This document shows, piece by piece, positions 1 through 8,613 of a stretch of 64,000 bases of DNA. This stretch comes from an uncultured Lachnospiraceae bacterium (GTDB lineage: Bacteria; Bacillota; Clostridia; Lachnospirales; Lachnospiraceae). The notes beneath the pieces were generated by a model. It did no database searches and was not told the origin of the DNA. It worked only from the letters and a program-made list of their open reading frames with translations. The DNA is taken from assembly GCA_947176505.1 (NCBI GenBank), contig CAMWQW010000003.1:124001-188000 (forward strand). The letters run 5' to 3'. A program made the position numbers and the translations under genes. Positions within the stretch are counted from its first letter, which is position 1; each line of letters begins with the position of its first letter.

Positions 1-307
1 TCATCTCGGGACGAAGCCTGTCGTCCGCATCCGCAAACGTGATAAACTCTCCTGCCGCTTCCCTCATCCCGATATTTCTCGCGGCAGAGACTCCCTCATC
101 GTCCAGATTTAAGATTCTCACATTGTCGTAAGATGCCTCCAATGCTTCGCACACAGCGGGCGTCCGGTCTGTGGAGCCGTCATTAATTATGAGCACTTCC
201 AGATTCTCATAGGTCTGATTTTCGATACTGTCAATGCACCCTGCTAAATAATCCTGTCCGTTATAAACAGGAACAATCACACTGATTAACGGTTCATCGT
301 TTTTCAT
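1..307 (-). CDS. GT2 family glycosyltransferase (partial, C-terminus beyond window)
   Basis: The first 102 codons of a GT2 (GT-A fold) glycosyltransferase are visible. The reading frame opens SVIVPVYNGQ at residues 9-18, shows the nucleotide-binding NDGSTD at 42-47, and reaches the metal-binding DADD at 93-96 before the window ends. The ATG at 307 is preceded on the minus strand by CGGAGAAAATC, a good ribosome binding site. It lies 22 bp after the stop of the GT4 gene upstream, so it is probably co-transcribed and adds one sugar to a lipid-linked intermediate in the cytoplasm. The donor and linkage cannot be read from the fragment. Confidence 0.9.
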   Translation of the reverse strand, partial: MKNDEPLISVIVPVYNGQDYLAGCIDSIENQTYENLEVLIINDGSTDRTPAVCEALEASYDNVRILNLDDEGVSAARNIGMREAAGEFITFADADDRLRPEM

Positions 308-310
308 GAT

Positions 311-351
311 TTTCTCCGTTCCGGAGCGCTCACATGACGGGCTGACGCTCC
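311..351 (-). repeat. Hairpin plus RBS leader, copy A
   Basis: On the minus strand GGAGCG (346-351) pairs with CGCTCC (323-328), and GGAACGGAGAA, which supplies the ribosome binding site of the GT2 gene starting at 307, follows at once. The hairpin overlaps the stop end of the preceding GT4 gene. The same arrangement with related loop bases recurs before the GT4 gene starting at 32997. The CCGGAACGGAGAA tail also recurs before 39866. Confidence 0.55.
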
Positions 352-1409
352 CCGTTGCTTACCGCCTCATATACGGCAAGAAGTTTCTTTATATTATCTT
401 CTATGGAAAACTCCTCTTCCACTTTCCTACGGGCATTCTCACCCAATTTGCGGCATAGTTCCGGCTCCGCCAAAAGCCTGTACAAACCTTCCTCAAGCGT
501 CTTTGTATCCTGAGGCTCTGCAAAAATTCCTGTCTGCTCTTCTATAATCATATCGGGGATTCCCCCGGTCTTAGATGCCACAATCCCGCAAGCACCTGCC
601 ATCGCCTCCAGTATGGAAACAGACTGTCCCTCGAAATAGGATGGCATGACAAAAATATCGCACTCCTGCAAAAGTTTCTGCTTCGCAGAACCGCTCACCC
701 AGCCAAGATCCGTCACGCACTCCTTCATCGAATGCGCGCGCGCTTTTAGCACCTCGTCTTCCCAGATTCCGCCAAGATACAGGTGTACATCCGGATATTT
801 CTCTCTCAGTCTCGGCATAACCGTAAGCAGTTCACCGATTCCCTTTGCCTTACATAGTCTTCCCAAAAATAGAATTTTGCGGACTCCGTATTGTTTCTCT
901 GATGTTGTCGGAATCCGTATCGCATCCGGCAATATCGTAATCTTATCGGTTCCGATTATCGTACCGAAGAACGCTTTCCACATCGTGCCCAGCACGAGAA
1001 AGGCATCTCCCATGGCGAGCACCTTCTGTACGCTCTTGCGGCCTGCATCGCTTAAGTCCCTCTCATAAAATTCAGGGAAGTTACCGCCATGTTGATGAAT
1101 CACAATCTTTTTACGGCATATCTTAGCGGTCCTGACAAAAACAGATTTGCGGTAATAGCTGGAATCTGACGCCATATTCACATGAATGATATCATACTTC
1201 GAAAGCTTTGCCAGAAATCGGAAATACGCCTTCGCGGCACAGCGCAGTTTCGCTCCTTTGGAGCCCTCCACCATCGTTCCGATATAATGCAGGTCAATCA
1301 GCTTGTCCAGCCCGGCATCGTAATAATTATTCACCACACCGGATATACCGCCGTGAACGCTTCTGTCGGGACCGATCATCAACACTTTGAATCTGTCTTT
1401 CTCCATCAT
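330..1409 (-). CDS. GT4 family glycosyltransferase
   Basis: A 359-residue GT-B enzyme of family GT4. The N-terminal acceptor domain begins KVLMIGPDRSVHGGISGV, with the glycine loop that starts these enzymes. The C-terminal donor domain carries ILFLGRL near residue 180 and the EGQSVSILE version of the E-x7-E motif near 263-271. There is no signal peptide, so it acts on the cytoplasmic face. It starts 16 bp after the WbaP-like sugar transferase gene, which fits a role in adding an early sugar after priming. Two adjacent ATG codons can start it; GGAAAGG lies 7 to 10 bp upstream. The sugar specificity is not visible. Confidence 0.9.
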   Translation of the reverse strand: MMEKDRFKVLMIGPDRSVHGGISGVVNNYYDAGLDKLIDLHYIGTMVEGSKGAKLRCAAKAYFRFLAKLSKYDIIHVNMASDSSYYRKSVFVRTAKICRKKIVIHQHGGNFPEFYERDLSDAGRKSVQKVLAMGDAFLVLGTMWKAFFGTIIGTDKITILPDAIRIPTTSEKQYGVRKILFLGRLCKAKGIGELLTVMPRLREKYPDVHLYLGGIWEDEVLKARAHSMKECVTDLGWVSGSAKQKLLQECDIFVMPSYFEGQSVSILEAMAGACGIVASKTGGIPDMIIEEQTGIFAEPQDTKTLEEGLYRLLAEPELCRKLGENARRKVEEEFSIEDNIKKLLAVYEAVSNGERQPVM

Positions 1410-1424
1410 TTTGAACCTTTCCCG

Positions 1425-2837
1425 TCACTTCGAGCCTTTCCCCGTGAACACCACCCAGATCGTCCTGAATAATATCTTGATGTCCAACCCTAGCGTCCAG
1501 TTATCTATATATTCCAAATCAAGCTTCACCACTTCATCGAAATCTACAATCTCGCTGCGCCCGCTGATCTGCCACAATCCTGTCAGTCCCGGCGTCATAC
1601 TGATACGTCTTCTGTAATGGGAATTATACTGTTCAAACTCGTCCTCTGTCGGCGGTCTTGTCCCCACGAGGCTCATATCACCCTTTACAATATTCACAAA
1701 CTGCGGAAGCTCGTCGATACTCGTCTTACGGATAAATTTGCCCACTTTCGTAATCCGCGGATCGTTATCCATCTTGAACATCAGACCCTGCATCTCATTC
1801 TGGGCTTCCAGCTCCTTCTTCCGTTCCTCCGCATCAATATACATGGACCGGAATTTATATATTTTGAATCTTCTTCCGTTCTTGCCGATTCTCGTCTGCG
1901 CAAAGAATATCGGTCCCGGCGAATCAATCCGGATAGCCAGCGCTACAAAGGGCGTCAGTACTGCCGTAATCAAGCATCCCACCAGTCCGCCCACGATATC
2001 AATCAGACGTTTAATCGCCATCCTTCTGTAGTCAAAATGATTAATAGAATAAGTCACCACCGTATATCCCGCAAAGCTGCCCACTCTGACTTCCTTCTGC
2101 GGACGCTCGATGATATCAATATTATAATGACATGCAATCCCCATAGACTCCAAATCATAGATAATATGCTTGACATACCCTTTGTCCTCCTCCGGCAGAT
2201 TGATGAACACCTCATCAAGCGCCATCTGCCTCGCCAGATCCAATACATTCTGCCCGTCGGCATTCACTTTGACTCCGTCTATAATCACACCCTTGCGGTC
2301 AGCGTCCACGCAGGCGAGCGCCACAATCTCATAATTGATATCCATGGCTGCTTTTAAATCGGATACCGTCTTATCAAGCACAGAGTCTTTGGTGATAATC
2401 ATGATTTTGACAATATTAGATTTTGCAGTAAAATAGACGCGCAGCAGCTTTTTCATTCCGATTCTCACGCCCCACACGATAAAAACGTCAAGAACTGCGA
2501 AATATCCCATAACAAGACGCGAAACACCGGCACTTCGCTGCAGCATAAACAGAAATGCCATAATCGCCAGTTCCATAAAAATATTAAATTTGACGACCGC
2601 AACGAATTCAACGAGGAACCCCCGCTTTAAGAACTCTCTGTTCCAGTCAAACAGAAAGCTGTAGACCGTGCAGAACAGCAGAAGACAGATGCATACCACG
2701 AAGTGAAGCTCCGGTTCATCCACCCATCTGAATTTATGATAACGTATTAAAATCGCAATTGTATATGAGACGGCGATACTGACTAGATCCATGAAAAGCA
2801 GCCAGTATCCCTCGATTACTTTCATTTTACGGTTCAT
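1425..2837 (-). CDS. Undecaprenyl-phosphate sugar phosphotransferase, WbaP/CpsE type
   Basis: A 470-residue polyprenyl glycosylphosphotransferase. About four N-terminal membrane segments (within residues 12-135) lead to a CoA-binding-like middle domain. A fifth hydrophobic segment near 283-300 opens the catalytic Bac_transf domain. That domain holds KFRSMY, RITKVGKFIRKTSIDELPQF, the catalytic-type DMSLVGTRPP and GLTGLWQISGR. Enzymes of this kind transfer a sugar-1-phosphate (often Gal, Glc or GalNAc) onto undecaprenyl phosphate and start a capsule or exopolysaccharide repeat. A second, shorter initiating enzyme lies at 40950-41597, so the locus may prime two different glycans. It follows an internal promoter candidate at 2889-2917. 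Confidence 0.93.
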   Translation of the reverse strand: MNRKMKVIEGYWLLFMDLVSIAVSYTIAILIRYHKFRWVDEPELHFVVCICLLLFCTVYSFLFDWNREFLKRGFLVEFVAVVKFNIFMELAIMAFLFMLQRSAGVSRLVMGYFAVLDVFIVWGVRIGMKKLLRVYFTAKSNIVKIMIITKDSVLDKTVSDLKAAMDINYEIVALACVDADRKGVIIDGVKVNADGQNVLDLARQMALDEVFINLPEEDKGYVKHIIYDLESMGIACHYNIDIIERPQKEVRVGSFAGYTVVTYSINHFDYRRMAIKRLIDIVGGLVGCLITAVLTPFVALAIRIDSPGPIFFAQTRIGKNGRRFKIYKFRSMYIDAEERKKELEAQNEMQGLMFKMDNDPRITKVGKFIRKTSIDELPQFVNIVKGDMSLVGTRPPTEDEFEQYNSHYRRRISMTPGLTGLWQISGRSEIVDFDEVVKLDLEYIDNWTLGLDIKILFRTIWVVFTGKGSK

Positions 2838-2888
2838 TCTGATTCCTCAGGCAAATTTTACAAATTAATGAAAACAATATATCAATTT

Positions 2889-2917
2889 AGAATACCATTT
2901 TTCGGAAAAAATTTCAA
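2889..2917 (-). promoter_or_regulatory. Candidate sigma-70-type promoter before the WbaP-like gene
   Basis: On the minus strand TTGAAA (2912-2917) is separated by exactly 17 bp from TATTCT (2889-2894). This lies in the 76-bp AT-rich gap between the polymerase-like gene and the WbaP-like gene. The -35 box overlaps the stop codon of the upstream gene. It would allow the last genes of the long operon to be made independently. Confidence 0.45.
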
Positions 2918-4155
2918 TCTTTATCGCCGTTTGTCAGATAATGTCCCATCAACATGAGCAAATAGTTTCTGCCGATATAAACAGAAATCAGATGCGCCTC
3001 GACCACCGTATATACGGCGAGCGTCGCAAACATCAGCAAGCCGCAGGCGTCTTTCTTCTTATACAGCTTCCACATAAGCGCAAAACAGGCGGCAATATAC
3101 AAGCTTCCCGGTATGATTCCGTAACGGTAGAAAAGCTTCACCCAGCCCATATCAAAATAGTATTTCATGTTATTCGGCTTAGAAAACGCAGACCACGTCT
3201 GAATCGAGCCGTCATTGTTCTCCGAATTCGTCAACGATACAATTCTGCCATTGATCTTATTGTCGATACGCATCAACGCAAGTATATGCTTGTCATCTCC
3301 CGGATCGTTATAGAAATACGCATTATAATTCGCCTCTCTGACTTTCACCGCGCACGCAGCCGCATCCACGGAAAATCCGATACACAGAACAAACACAAGC
3401 AGCCCGCACACATAAGTAAAAGCTTTCTCTCGCAAAAATCTACAGTATGTCATCGCGAATGCGCCCACCAGAAATATCGTAGTAATAAGCATACCTGTTC
3501 TGGAATCTGTCAAAGCATAGACGCCCACGTTAAGCATCATCAGAAACAGGTAAAAGTACCATTTCATTTTATCGAAATAAACATAAATCCCTAAAGCTGT
3601 CAGCATTAAGAACATGCAAAATAACGAGTTGGGATGCCCCATGCCCAGCGTGTAGCGCGTCTGTGTTCCCAGCATCTCGCCTGTATAGCGCGCCGTTTCC
3701 GCACCTTCCCGTCCATAGACTTGCGTCAGGCTGATTTCCCCGTAAATCCCCGTTACGGATAATAAGACAATCGCCACGCAGCCAATCAGTGTCACATAGA
3801 ATGTATATTTCAGCATCTGTCGTAGAGGAATATCTTTGCACGCTGCAACAAAGGTCACGATACGAATCAATTCATTGGCTCCGGTCACCCTGTAGAACAC
3901 AAAAGCTACCGCCTCCAGTGCAATAACCGCGCACCACTCTTTTCTGTTGTAATCCGTTAACAGCAACTTCAATGCAAACAGCAGAAACGTAATCTGAAAA
4001 AGGCGTCCTTCTATCGGATTGATATAATTACTTTTATCGACAATCACCATCAGGAGCTCGATTGTAAGTCCGGCGTAAAACAGGTAAATTCCTGCAATAT
4101 GAGCTTGGCGGACTTTGTTTCGCAAAGCCGACCAAACTGAGCTGTGTAATTCCAT
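2914..4155 (-). CDS. O-antigen ligase/polymerase-like membrane protein (Wzy candidate)
   Basis: A 413-residue protein with about ten hydrophobic segments and a large loop near residues 265-335, the shape of Wzy polymerases and WaaL ligases. GMGHPNSL near residue 175 and LTDSRTGML near 215 resemble motifs of the O-antigen ligase superfamily. The start is placed at the ATG at 4155 because GGAGGAG sits 6 to 7 bp upstream. An upstream in-frame start at 4212 would overlap the preceding gene and lacks such a site. It probably polymerises or transfers a lipid-linked glycan on the outer face of the membrane. A second candidate is at 44730-47237. Confidence 0.75.
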   Translation of the reverse strand: MELHSSVWSALRNKVRQAHIAGIYLFYAGLTIELLMVIVDKSNYINPIEGRLFQITFLLFALKLLLTDYNRKEWCAVIALEAVAFVFYRVTGANELIRIVTFVAACKDIPLRQMLKYTFYVTLIGCVAIVLLSVTGIYGEISLTQVYGREGAETARYTGEMLGTQTRYTLGMGHPNSLFCMFLMLTALGIYVYFDKMKWYFYLFLMMLNVGVYALTDSRTGMLITTIFLVGAFAMTYCRFLREKAFTYVCGLLVFVLCIGFSVDAAACAVKVREANYNAYFYNDPGDDKHILALMRIDNKINGRIVSLTNSENNDGSIQTWSAFSKPNNMKYYFDMGWVKLFYRYGIIPGSLYIAACFALMWKLYKKKDACGLLMFATLAVYTVVEAHLISVYIGRNYLLMLMGHYLTNGDKD

Positions 4156-4180
4156 ATCGACACTCCTCCTCTCTGGTACA

Positions 4181-5122
4181 CTAACGTCGCAGTAGACGTG
4201 CCGCCGCCCCATGAGCCTTGCGCAGACACGCTTTGCACGCCAGCTTCATCTTCTTCCACGCAATACCTGCCTGACCAATCTCAGGTGCAATCAGGAACGC
4301 ATATTCCTCCTGATGTTCACGCAGATACTCCGGATAACTGTCGTCAATCGGCACACGGATAAACTTCGCATTCCGGTCAAAAATATCTTCCCCGCAAAGC
4401 AGTCTGTCCACCGCCTCGTTTAAATACCTCGATTTGTTGTACTCCTGATGTGCCGCCGCCTGCACTTTGATACCAATGCGCTTCGCCACATCCCGCTCGC
4501 CGTCTCCTCCCATATAGCCGAAATGCCATCCGCCATCCGGCACACGGACACTTCGCGGATCCTTCGGGGATACTTCCCGTAAGAATACAATCCCTTCTTT
4601 GGGCAGATTCTTGAAGCAGCATATTTTGGTCCCCAGCCATTGTTTTCTATCAACCCCTTGAAATTCTCCGGTTATAGACAACAGGTTACCCGACACCTCC
4701 TCCATGTTCAGGAAACAATAGAACATCCGCTGTGCCAAATGATAAATCTTTTCTTGGTCGAAATTCTGCACAATCTTTTGTAACACTTTCGGGTTCGGTA
4801 TCTCGTCTACATCGCTGAAAATCACGATGTCATCAGGCTTTGCCTCTGCCATCGCGCGGATTAACTGATTCTTTTGGAACTTGTCCCTCTCATGGGTCGT
4901 CACACCGCTCATAGGTGAATTATCCACTGCCACATAGAGTATCTTATCCTCAAACTCGCGAAACATGTCTCTGTTCTTTGCAAAAATCATCTCTTTCGGT
5001 TCTCCCGAAAAGGTCACCGTGGACTCTTCCAACACAAACTTGTCCACATAAGGAGACAATATCTGCATTCTGAGTTTCAATATATCCAGTTCGTTAAAAA
5101 AGGGGATACAATCATAAATCAT
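4181..5122 (-). CDS. GT17 family glycosyltransferase
   Basis: A 313-residue protein starting MIYDCIPFFNELDILKLR, then LSPYVDKFVLEES and TFSGEPK. This is the characteristic N-terminal pattern of family GT17, known from eukaryotic bisecting N-acetylglucosaminyltransferase and many bacterial polysaccharide loci. DVDEIPN near residue 107 supplies the acidic metal site and GGWHFGYMGG near 200 is also typical. The ATG at 5122 is chosen over a GTG at 5149 because it gives the usual family N-terminus and has GGAAGG 9 bp upstream. A hydrolase-like or phosphate-sugar transfer role cannot be excluded. Confidence 0.85.
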   Translation of the reverse strand: MIYDCIPFFNELDILKLRMQILSPYVDKFVLEESTVTFSGEPKEMIFAKNRDMFREFEDKILYVAVDNSPMSGVTTHERDKFQKNQLIRAMAEAKPDDIVIFSDVDEIPNPKVLQKIVQNFDQEKIYHLAQRMFYCFLNMEEVSGNLLSITGEFQGVDRKQWLGTKICCFKNLPKEGIVFLREVSPKDPRSVRVPDGGWHFGYMGGDGERDVAKRIGIKVQAAAHQEYNKSRYLNEAVDRLLCGEDIFDRNAKFIRVPIDDSYPEYLREHQEEYAFLIAPEIGQAGIAWKKMKLACKACLRKAHGAAARLLRR

Positions 5123-5170
5123 CTTCCTGTCCCTTCCTATTCCTGTCACGCCGCCTGCATCTATGCTGTA

Positions 5171-5932
5171 TCAACGGTCTGTCCGCTTCCATCTGCGCCA
5201 AAACAAAAACGGTCTGACAAAATCTTTTGCTTTCTGCCACCTTACTTTCCACGGATTAACGAACTTCGGATACCGCTCATTTCTGCCTCTCCATTTATGA
5301 AAGATAAAAGGCTTCTCCACATCCATAATCTCCGGAATCATATGTTCATGACCGAAATATTTCGCAACCTCTATGGGTGCAAATTTCATGCCCGCGTCCT
5401 CTATCACATTTTTATACTTACAGCAAAGGAACGTGTCTTCGTTATAGTTTCCGTCTTCCATCTTTTCCCATTTCAGCCCTGCCTCTTTCGGGAACTCCAG
5501 AAGTCTTTTGCTGCGAATAGATACACTGTTGCCCACACGGCAAATCTGTCCCTTGGAATCCCGATAAGCATAATCGTTCGTCGGCAGAGGCCACGGCGAA
5601 CCGATATAATCATACTCAAGGAACTCGTCCCTCCAGCTTTCCGGATGGACCACAAAGCCGTCCGCATGAACAAGCAGCATATAATCCGTATGGATATGTT
5701 CTCCAAGCTCATAGACCATTTTATAATTAAATTTATCAATATTATCCAGCTTGGAAGTATGGGAATACCGTATGGATTTCGGCAAAGTAAGCGGCTTTCT
5801 GTGGGTAATCAGAACCACGTCGCCAAACTCAATCCAGCGCATACTGTATTCCATAGCTTTTATCGTCTCATATATACCCACACTGGTCATCGCTGCCAGC
5901 GTAACATTCGGTAGTTTCAACTTCTCAGACAT
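5171..5932 (-). CDS. DUF5672 family protein, probable glycosyltransferase
   Basis: A 253-residue soluble protein matching DUF5672. It shows MLLVHADGFVV with an HxD at about residue 90, then YDYIGSPWPL, then VGNSVSIRSKRLL, then NEDTFLC. These line up with the acceptor and metal features of GT-A glycosyltransferases, and family members usually sit in glycan loci or beside GT2 domains. The pair DUF5672-GT17 is separated by 48 bp and the two are likely consecutive steps. No enzyme activity is established for the family, so the transferase role is inferred from motifs and context. Confidence 0.75.
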   Translation of the reverse strand: MSEKLKLPNVTLAAMTSVGIYETIKAMEYSMRWIEFGDVVLITHRKPLTLPKSIRYSHTSKLDNIDKFNYKMVYELGEHIHTDYMLLVHADGFVVHPESWRDEFLEYDYIGSPWPLPTNDYAYRDSKGQICRVGNSVSIRSKRLLEFPKEAGLKWEKMEDGNYNEDTFLCCKYKNVIEDAGMKFAPIEVAKYFGHEHMIPEIMDVEKPFIFHKWRGRNERYPKFVNPWKVRWQKAKDFVRPFLFWRRWKRTDR

Positions 5933-5952
5933 ATCATCTTACCCCGTCCCTG

Positions 5953-7539
5953 TTATTCATTCACAATCTTCACATACGTCTTATGGTAGTACTGCATGAC
6001 TGCCAGATTCAGCCAGTTTCCGGAATCTTCCGACAAATCGCTGCAGTCAAAGAGCGCGGGTTTCGCGGAATAAGGTTTTATCTCTACTTCTAAAATATTC
6101 TCATCCGTATAAATCTCGTGCCGCGCCATCGCTTCCTCATAGAACGTCTGTGCCTCACCGTTTAAAATGGAACGCAGCGCCGATACACTTGCATACGTAT
6201 TCTTATCCGCGGTGACAAATAACATCACAAGAACAATCAGTGCGCAGACCGCCGTCAGTCTCCCCCCTGTCTTCTCAAGGAAACAGCCAAACGCTTCTTG
6301 CGCAGACATTCGCTCCAAAGCTGCCCGTTCCTCTTCCTTATTGTCCGCTCTCCTGCCGCTTCTATGCGAAAAATGCCCCATCCAATAGGTTGTCACCATG
6401 ATCAGACACAGATAATAAACCATCTGAATGATATCGTCCACTCTGGAAAGCCCCACCATACCCAGAGCATAAAGCGTGGGCGTAAACATTGCAGAAAGTA
6501 CACAGAATGAACCGAGCGTTACCCATACGGGATGTGCAAATGCCCTGTCGGATTTCTTGGCTAATTTCCATAAGACCGGCAGCAACAGCAGCCAGATAAC
6601 CACCACAAGCACAGGCGTCCACTGAATGATATAGACTACTGCATTGTAGAAAGAAAGCAGAATCGACATAACTGCCGAATAGCCGGTATCCATGTCCAGT
6701 TCGCCGCGCAGTGTGTTGCCCGGCGCCAAAGTATTAAAGAGAAATCCGATGCTTCCCGTCACAAACGGAATCAACACCGGAAGCAGCTTCCTCCGATTCA
6801 TCACTGCTGCATACAAAACCAGAAGCGCCATGATAATCTCCGCCTGTAATCCTGTCACCAGATTACCGCCGCCCACAATAACAGCCAAAACCGCTGCGGC
6901 AGCACACCAGCCCCACTCTCCCTGTTTTTTCTCAGACCATAGGCTCATGGAAACAGCCGTCAGTGTAAAAAACCATATGGACTGCATCAAAACGTAATGG
7001 GTTGCGCCGTTATACCAGTAAATTCCCTCAAAAGGAGCCTCCAGCACCTGATAAAACATAAAGAGCAGCACAAACATTACGAAACATCCGCCCGCCTTCT
7101 CTGCTCCGAGCCACCTGCATAAAATATGCCTGCCGAGTATAAAGGTAGATACCGCAAGCATACCGATCATCAGAATCGGCACCACATATCCGATTTCATA
7201 ATTAAAATTCATGGGACAAAGCGCCATCAGAAAGCAGGACACATAAGTCCCCTGCCAGTCACGATAAAATCCCATATTCTGCTGCCATGCCGCCTGTATA
7301 GACTGCTTAAGGGAGCCTGTCGCCATCCAGACATCATGTACGCGTCTGCCGTAGTCATAGTCATCAACGCACATGACATTGTATCTGCCAAGCCACAGAA
7401 GCGGGATAACAGACAACACAAACAAGATGCCCGCGTACACTGCCATCCTCTTCATGGAAATGCCGTCGATATGCATCGACAATTTCCTGCCGTATTCCCT
7501 TATTTTTTGTGTCATTTTATTAATATTTTTATTCTCCAT
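5953..7539 (-). CDS. DUF6056 family polytopic membrane protein (GT-C-like)
   Basis: A 528-residue protein with roughly eleven membrane segments. After the first segment it has CVDDYDYGRRVHDVW and then FYRDWQGTYVSCFL. An acidic pair in the first outer loop followed by a WQG motif is the DUF6056 signature and resembles the aspartates of GT-C lipid-sugar-dependent glycosyltransferases. A C-terminal soluble tail ends in WLNLAVMQYYHKTYVK, a motif that recurs at the end of the paralogue at 19748-21217. It probably adds a sugar from a polyprenyl-phosphate donor outside the cell, but this is inference. Confidence 0.75.
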   Translation of the reverse strand: MENKNINKMTQKIREYGRKLSMHIDGISMKRMAVYAGILFVLSVIPLLWLGRYNVMCVDDYDYGRRVHDVWMATGSLKQSIQAAWQQNMGFYRDWQGTYVSCFLMALCPMNFNYEIGYVVPILMIGMLAVSTFILGRHILCRWLGAEKAGGCFVMFVLLFMFYQVLEAPFEGIYWYNGATHYVLMQSIWFFTLTAVSMSLWSEKKQGEWGWCAAAAVLAVIVGGGNLVTGLQAEIIMALLVLYAAVMNRRKLLPVLIPFVTGSIGFLFNTLAPGNTLRGELDMDTGYSAVMSILLSFYNAVVYIIQWTPVLVVVIWLLLLPVLWKLAKKSDRAFAHPVWVTLGSFCVLSAMFTPTLYALGMVGLSRVDDIIQMVYYLCLIMVTTYWMGHFSHRSGRRADNKEEERAALERMSAQEAFGCFLEKTGGRLTAVCALIVLVMLFVTADKNTYASVSALRSILNGEAQTFYEEAMARHEIYTDENILEVEIKPYSAKPALFDCSDLSEDSGNWLNLAVMQYYHKTYVKIVNE

Positions 7540-7578
7540 GCTTTTCCAAATCTTTCCGCACCGTCATGCAGTCCGTCC

Positions 7579-8613
7579 TCAGGTATTGCCTGCCAGCCTT
7601 CGAATACGCCTTTTGACGCCGCGCGCAATCTTACATACATACGCCTTCTTATAGACATACTGTGCGTGCAGCTCCATCAGCTTAAGCTTTATTCCTCTAG
7701 GTCGTATATTGACATTTCGATATCTGAGCGAAGTCCTCTTGTACAAGGACAACTCCTCCATACATTCCAGAGTCGTAAATACCCTGCCTCTACGATCCAT
7801 ATAGTGCCACCCGGCGTAAATATTCTGCTCCGATGCCCAGTAACCGTCCGACACGTTGTGCCTTGCCCAGTATTTCGGCGCCAGAATGTACTCCACCGTA
7901 TCACTGGTAAATGCCGGGAAATAAGCAAACGACGAATTAGATAACAGTAGATATTTTGCATTCTTGAGTACACTGTAATCTTTGGCAAGGTCAAAATTAT
8001 ATGCCGGAATACCGGGTAAAATCTTGCCGGCTTCCTTGACGTCATTGGTAATAATCATAAACTCCATGTCCGGATTAATCTTTTTCATGTGCTTCATACC
8101 CATGACCCAGTATTTTTTGCGCAGATAAAGTTCCGGCGAACCCATGTAATCGCTGCAGCGTAAATGCATAATACATAGGTTATCCCTGCTGTACTCTTTG
8201 CAGTCATATTCCGGTTTGACCGTCAGCCATTTCTTAATCTCTTCTTTATGGGAAATAAAATATTGTTCCGCCTGTAAATTACCGTATATTAACGTATCGT
8301 CCTCGATGTCGAACAGCTTCCTGTCAGCATTCGTCACATAGACGCCATGCGTCAGGTCGTGTTTGGAGTTAGCTGCAAAAAGTCTGATTTCTTTCTCATG
8401 GAATACTTTCCTGTAATCTTCCTTTTTGGACGGCACTCCCATATCCAGATCCATAAAGTACAGTCCACAGTCACTGTGCATGTTATTGGCGAAATGTTCC
8501 GGGTCTAACACGCTGAACTGATATCCCTTATCCTGCGCAATGCATCTGGTCGTAACGTAGAAAAACAGCTGATTTCCAAGTCCAAAGCCTTCCTGTGTCT
8601 CAATTCCTAACAT
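7579..8613 (-). CDS. GT11 family glycosyltransferase (alpha-1,2-fucosyltransferase family)
   Basis: A 344-residue protein with the three marks of GT11: GLGNQLF at residues 11-17, MHLRCSDY at 149-156 in place of the usual HIRRGDY, and SNSSFAY at 225-231. Family members move fucose, or sometimes other 6-deoxysugars or galactose, in inverting fashion from a GDP sugar. The second glycine of the canonical RGDY is replaced here (RCSDY), so the donor may not be GDP-fucose. Its start overlaps the end of the ABC transporter gene by 7 bp, implying translational coupling. Confidence 0.85.
   Translation of the reverse strand: MLGIETQEGFGLGNQLFFYVTTRCIAQDKGYQFSVLDPEHFANNMHSDCGLYFMDLDMGVPSKKEDYRKVFHEKEIRLFAANSKHDLTHGVYVTNADRKLFDIEDDTLIYGNLQAEQYFISHKEEIKKWLTVKPEYDCKEYSRDNLCIMHLRCSDYMGSPELYLRKKYWVMGMKHMKKINPDMEFMIITNDVKEAGKILPGIPAYNFDLAKDYSVLKNAKYLLLSNSSFAYFPAFTSDTVEYILAPKYWARHNVSDGYWASEQNIYAGWHYMDRRGRVFTTLECMEELSLYKRTSLRYRNVNIRPRGIKLKLMELHAQYVYKKAYVCKIARGVKRRIRRLAGNT

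Noticed and set aside
7126-7944. Plus-strand frame of 272 codons spanning the junction of the DUF6056 and GT11 genes
   Set aside because: Antisense to two well-supported genes and lacking any known domain.
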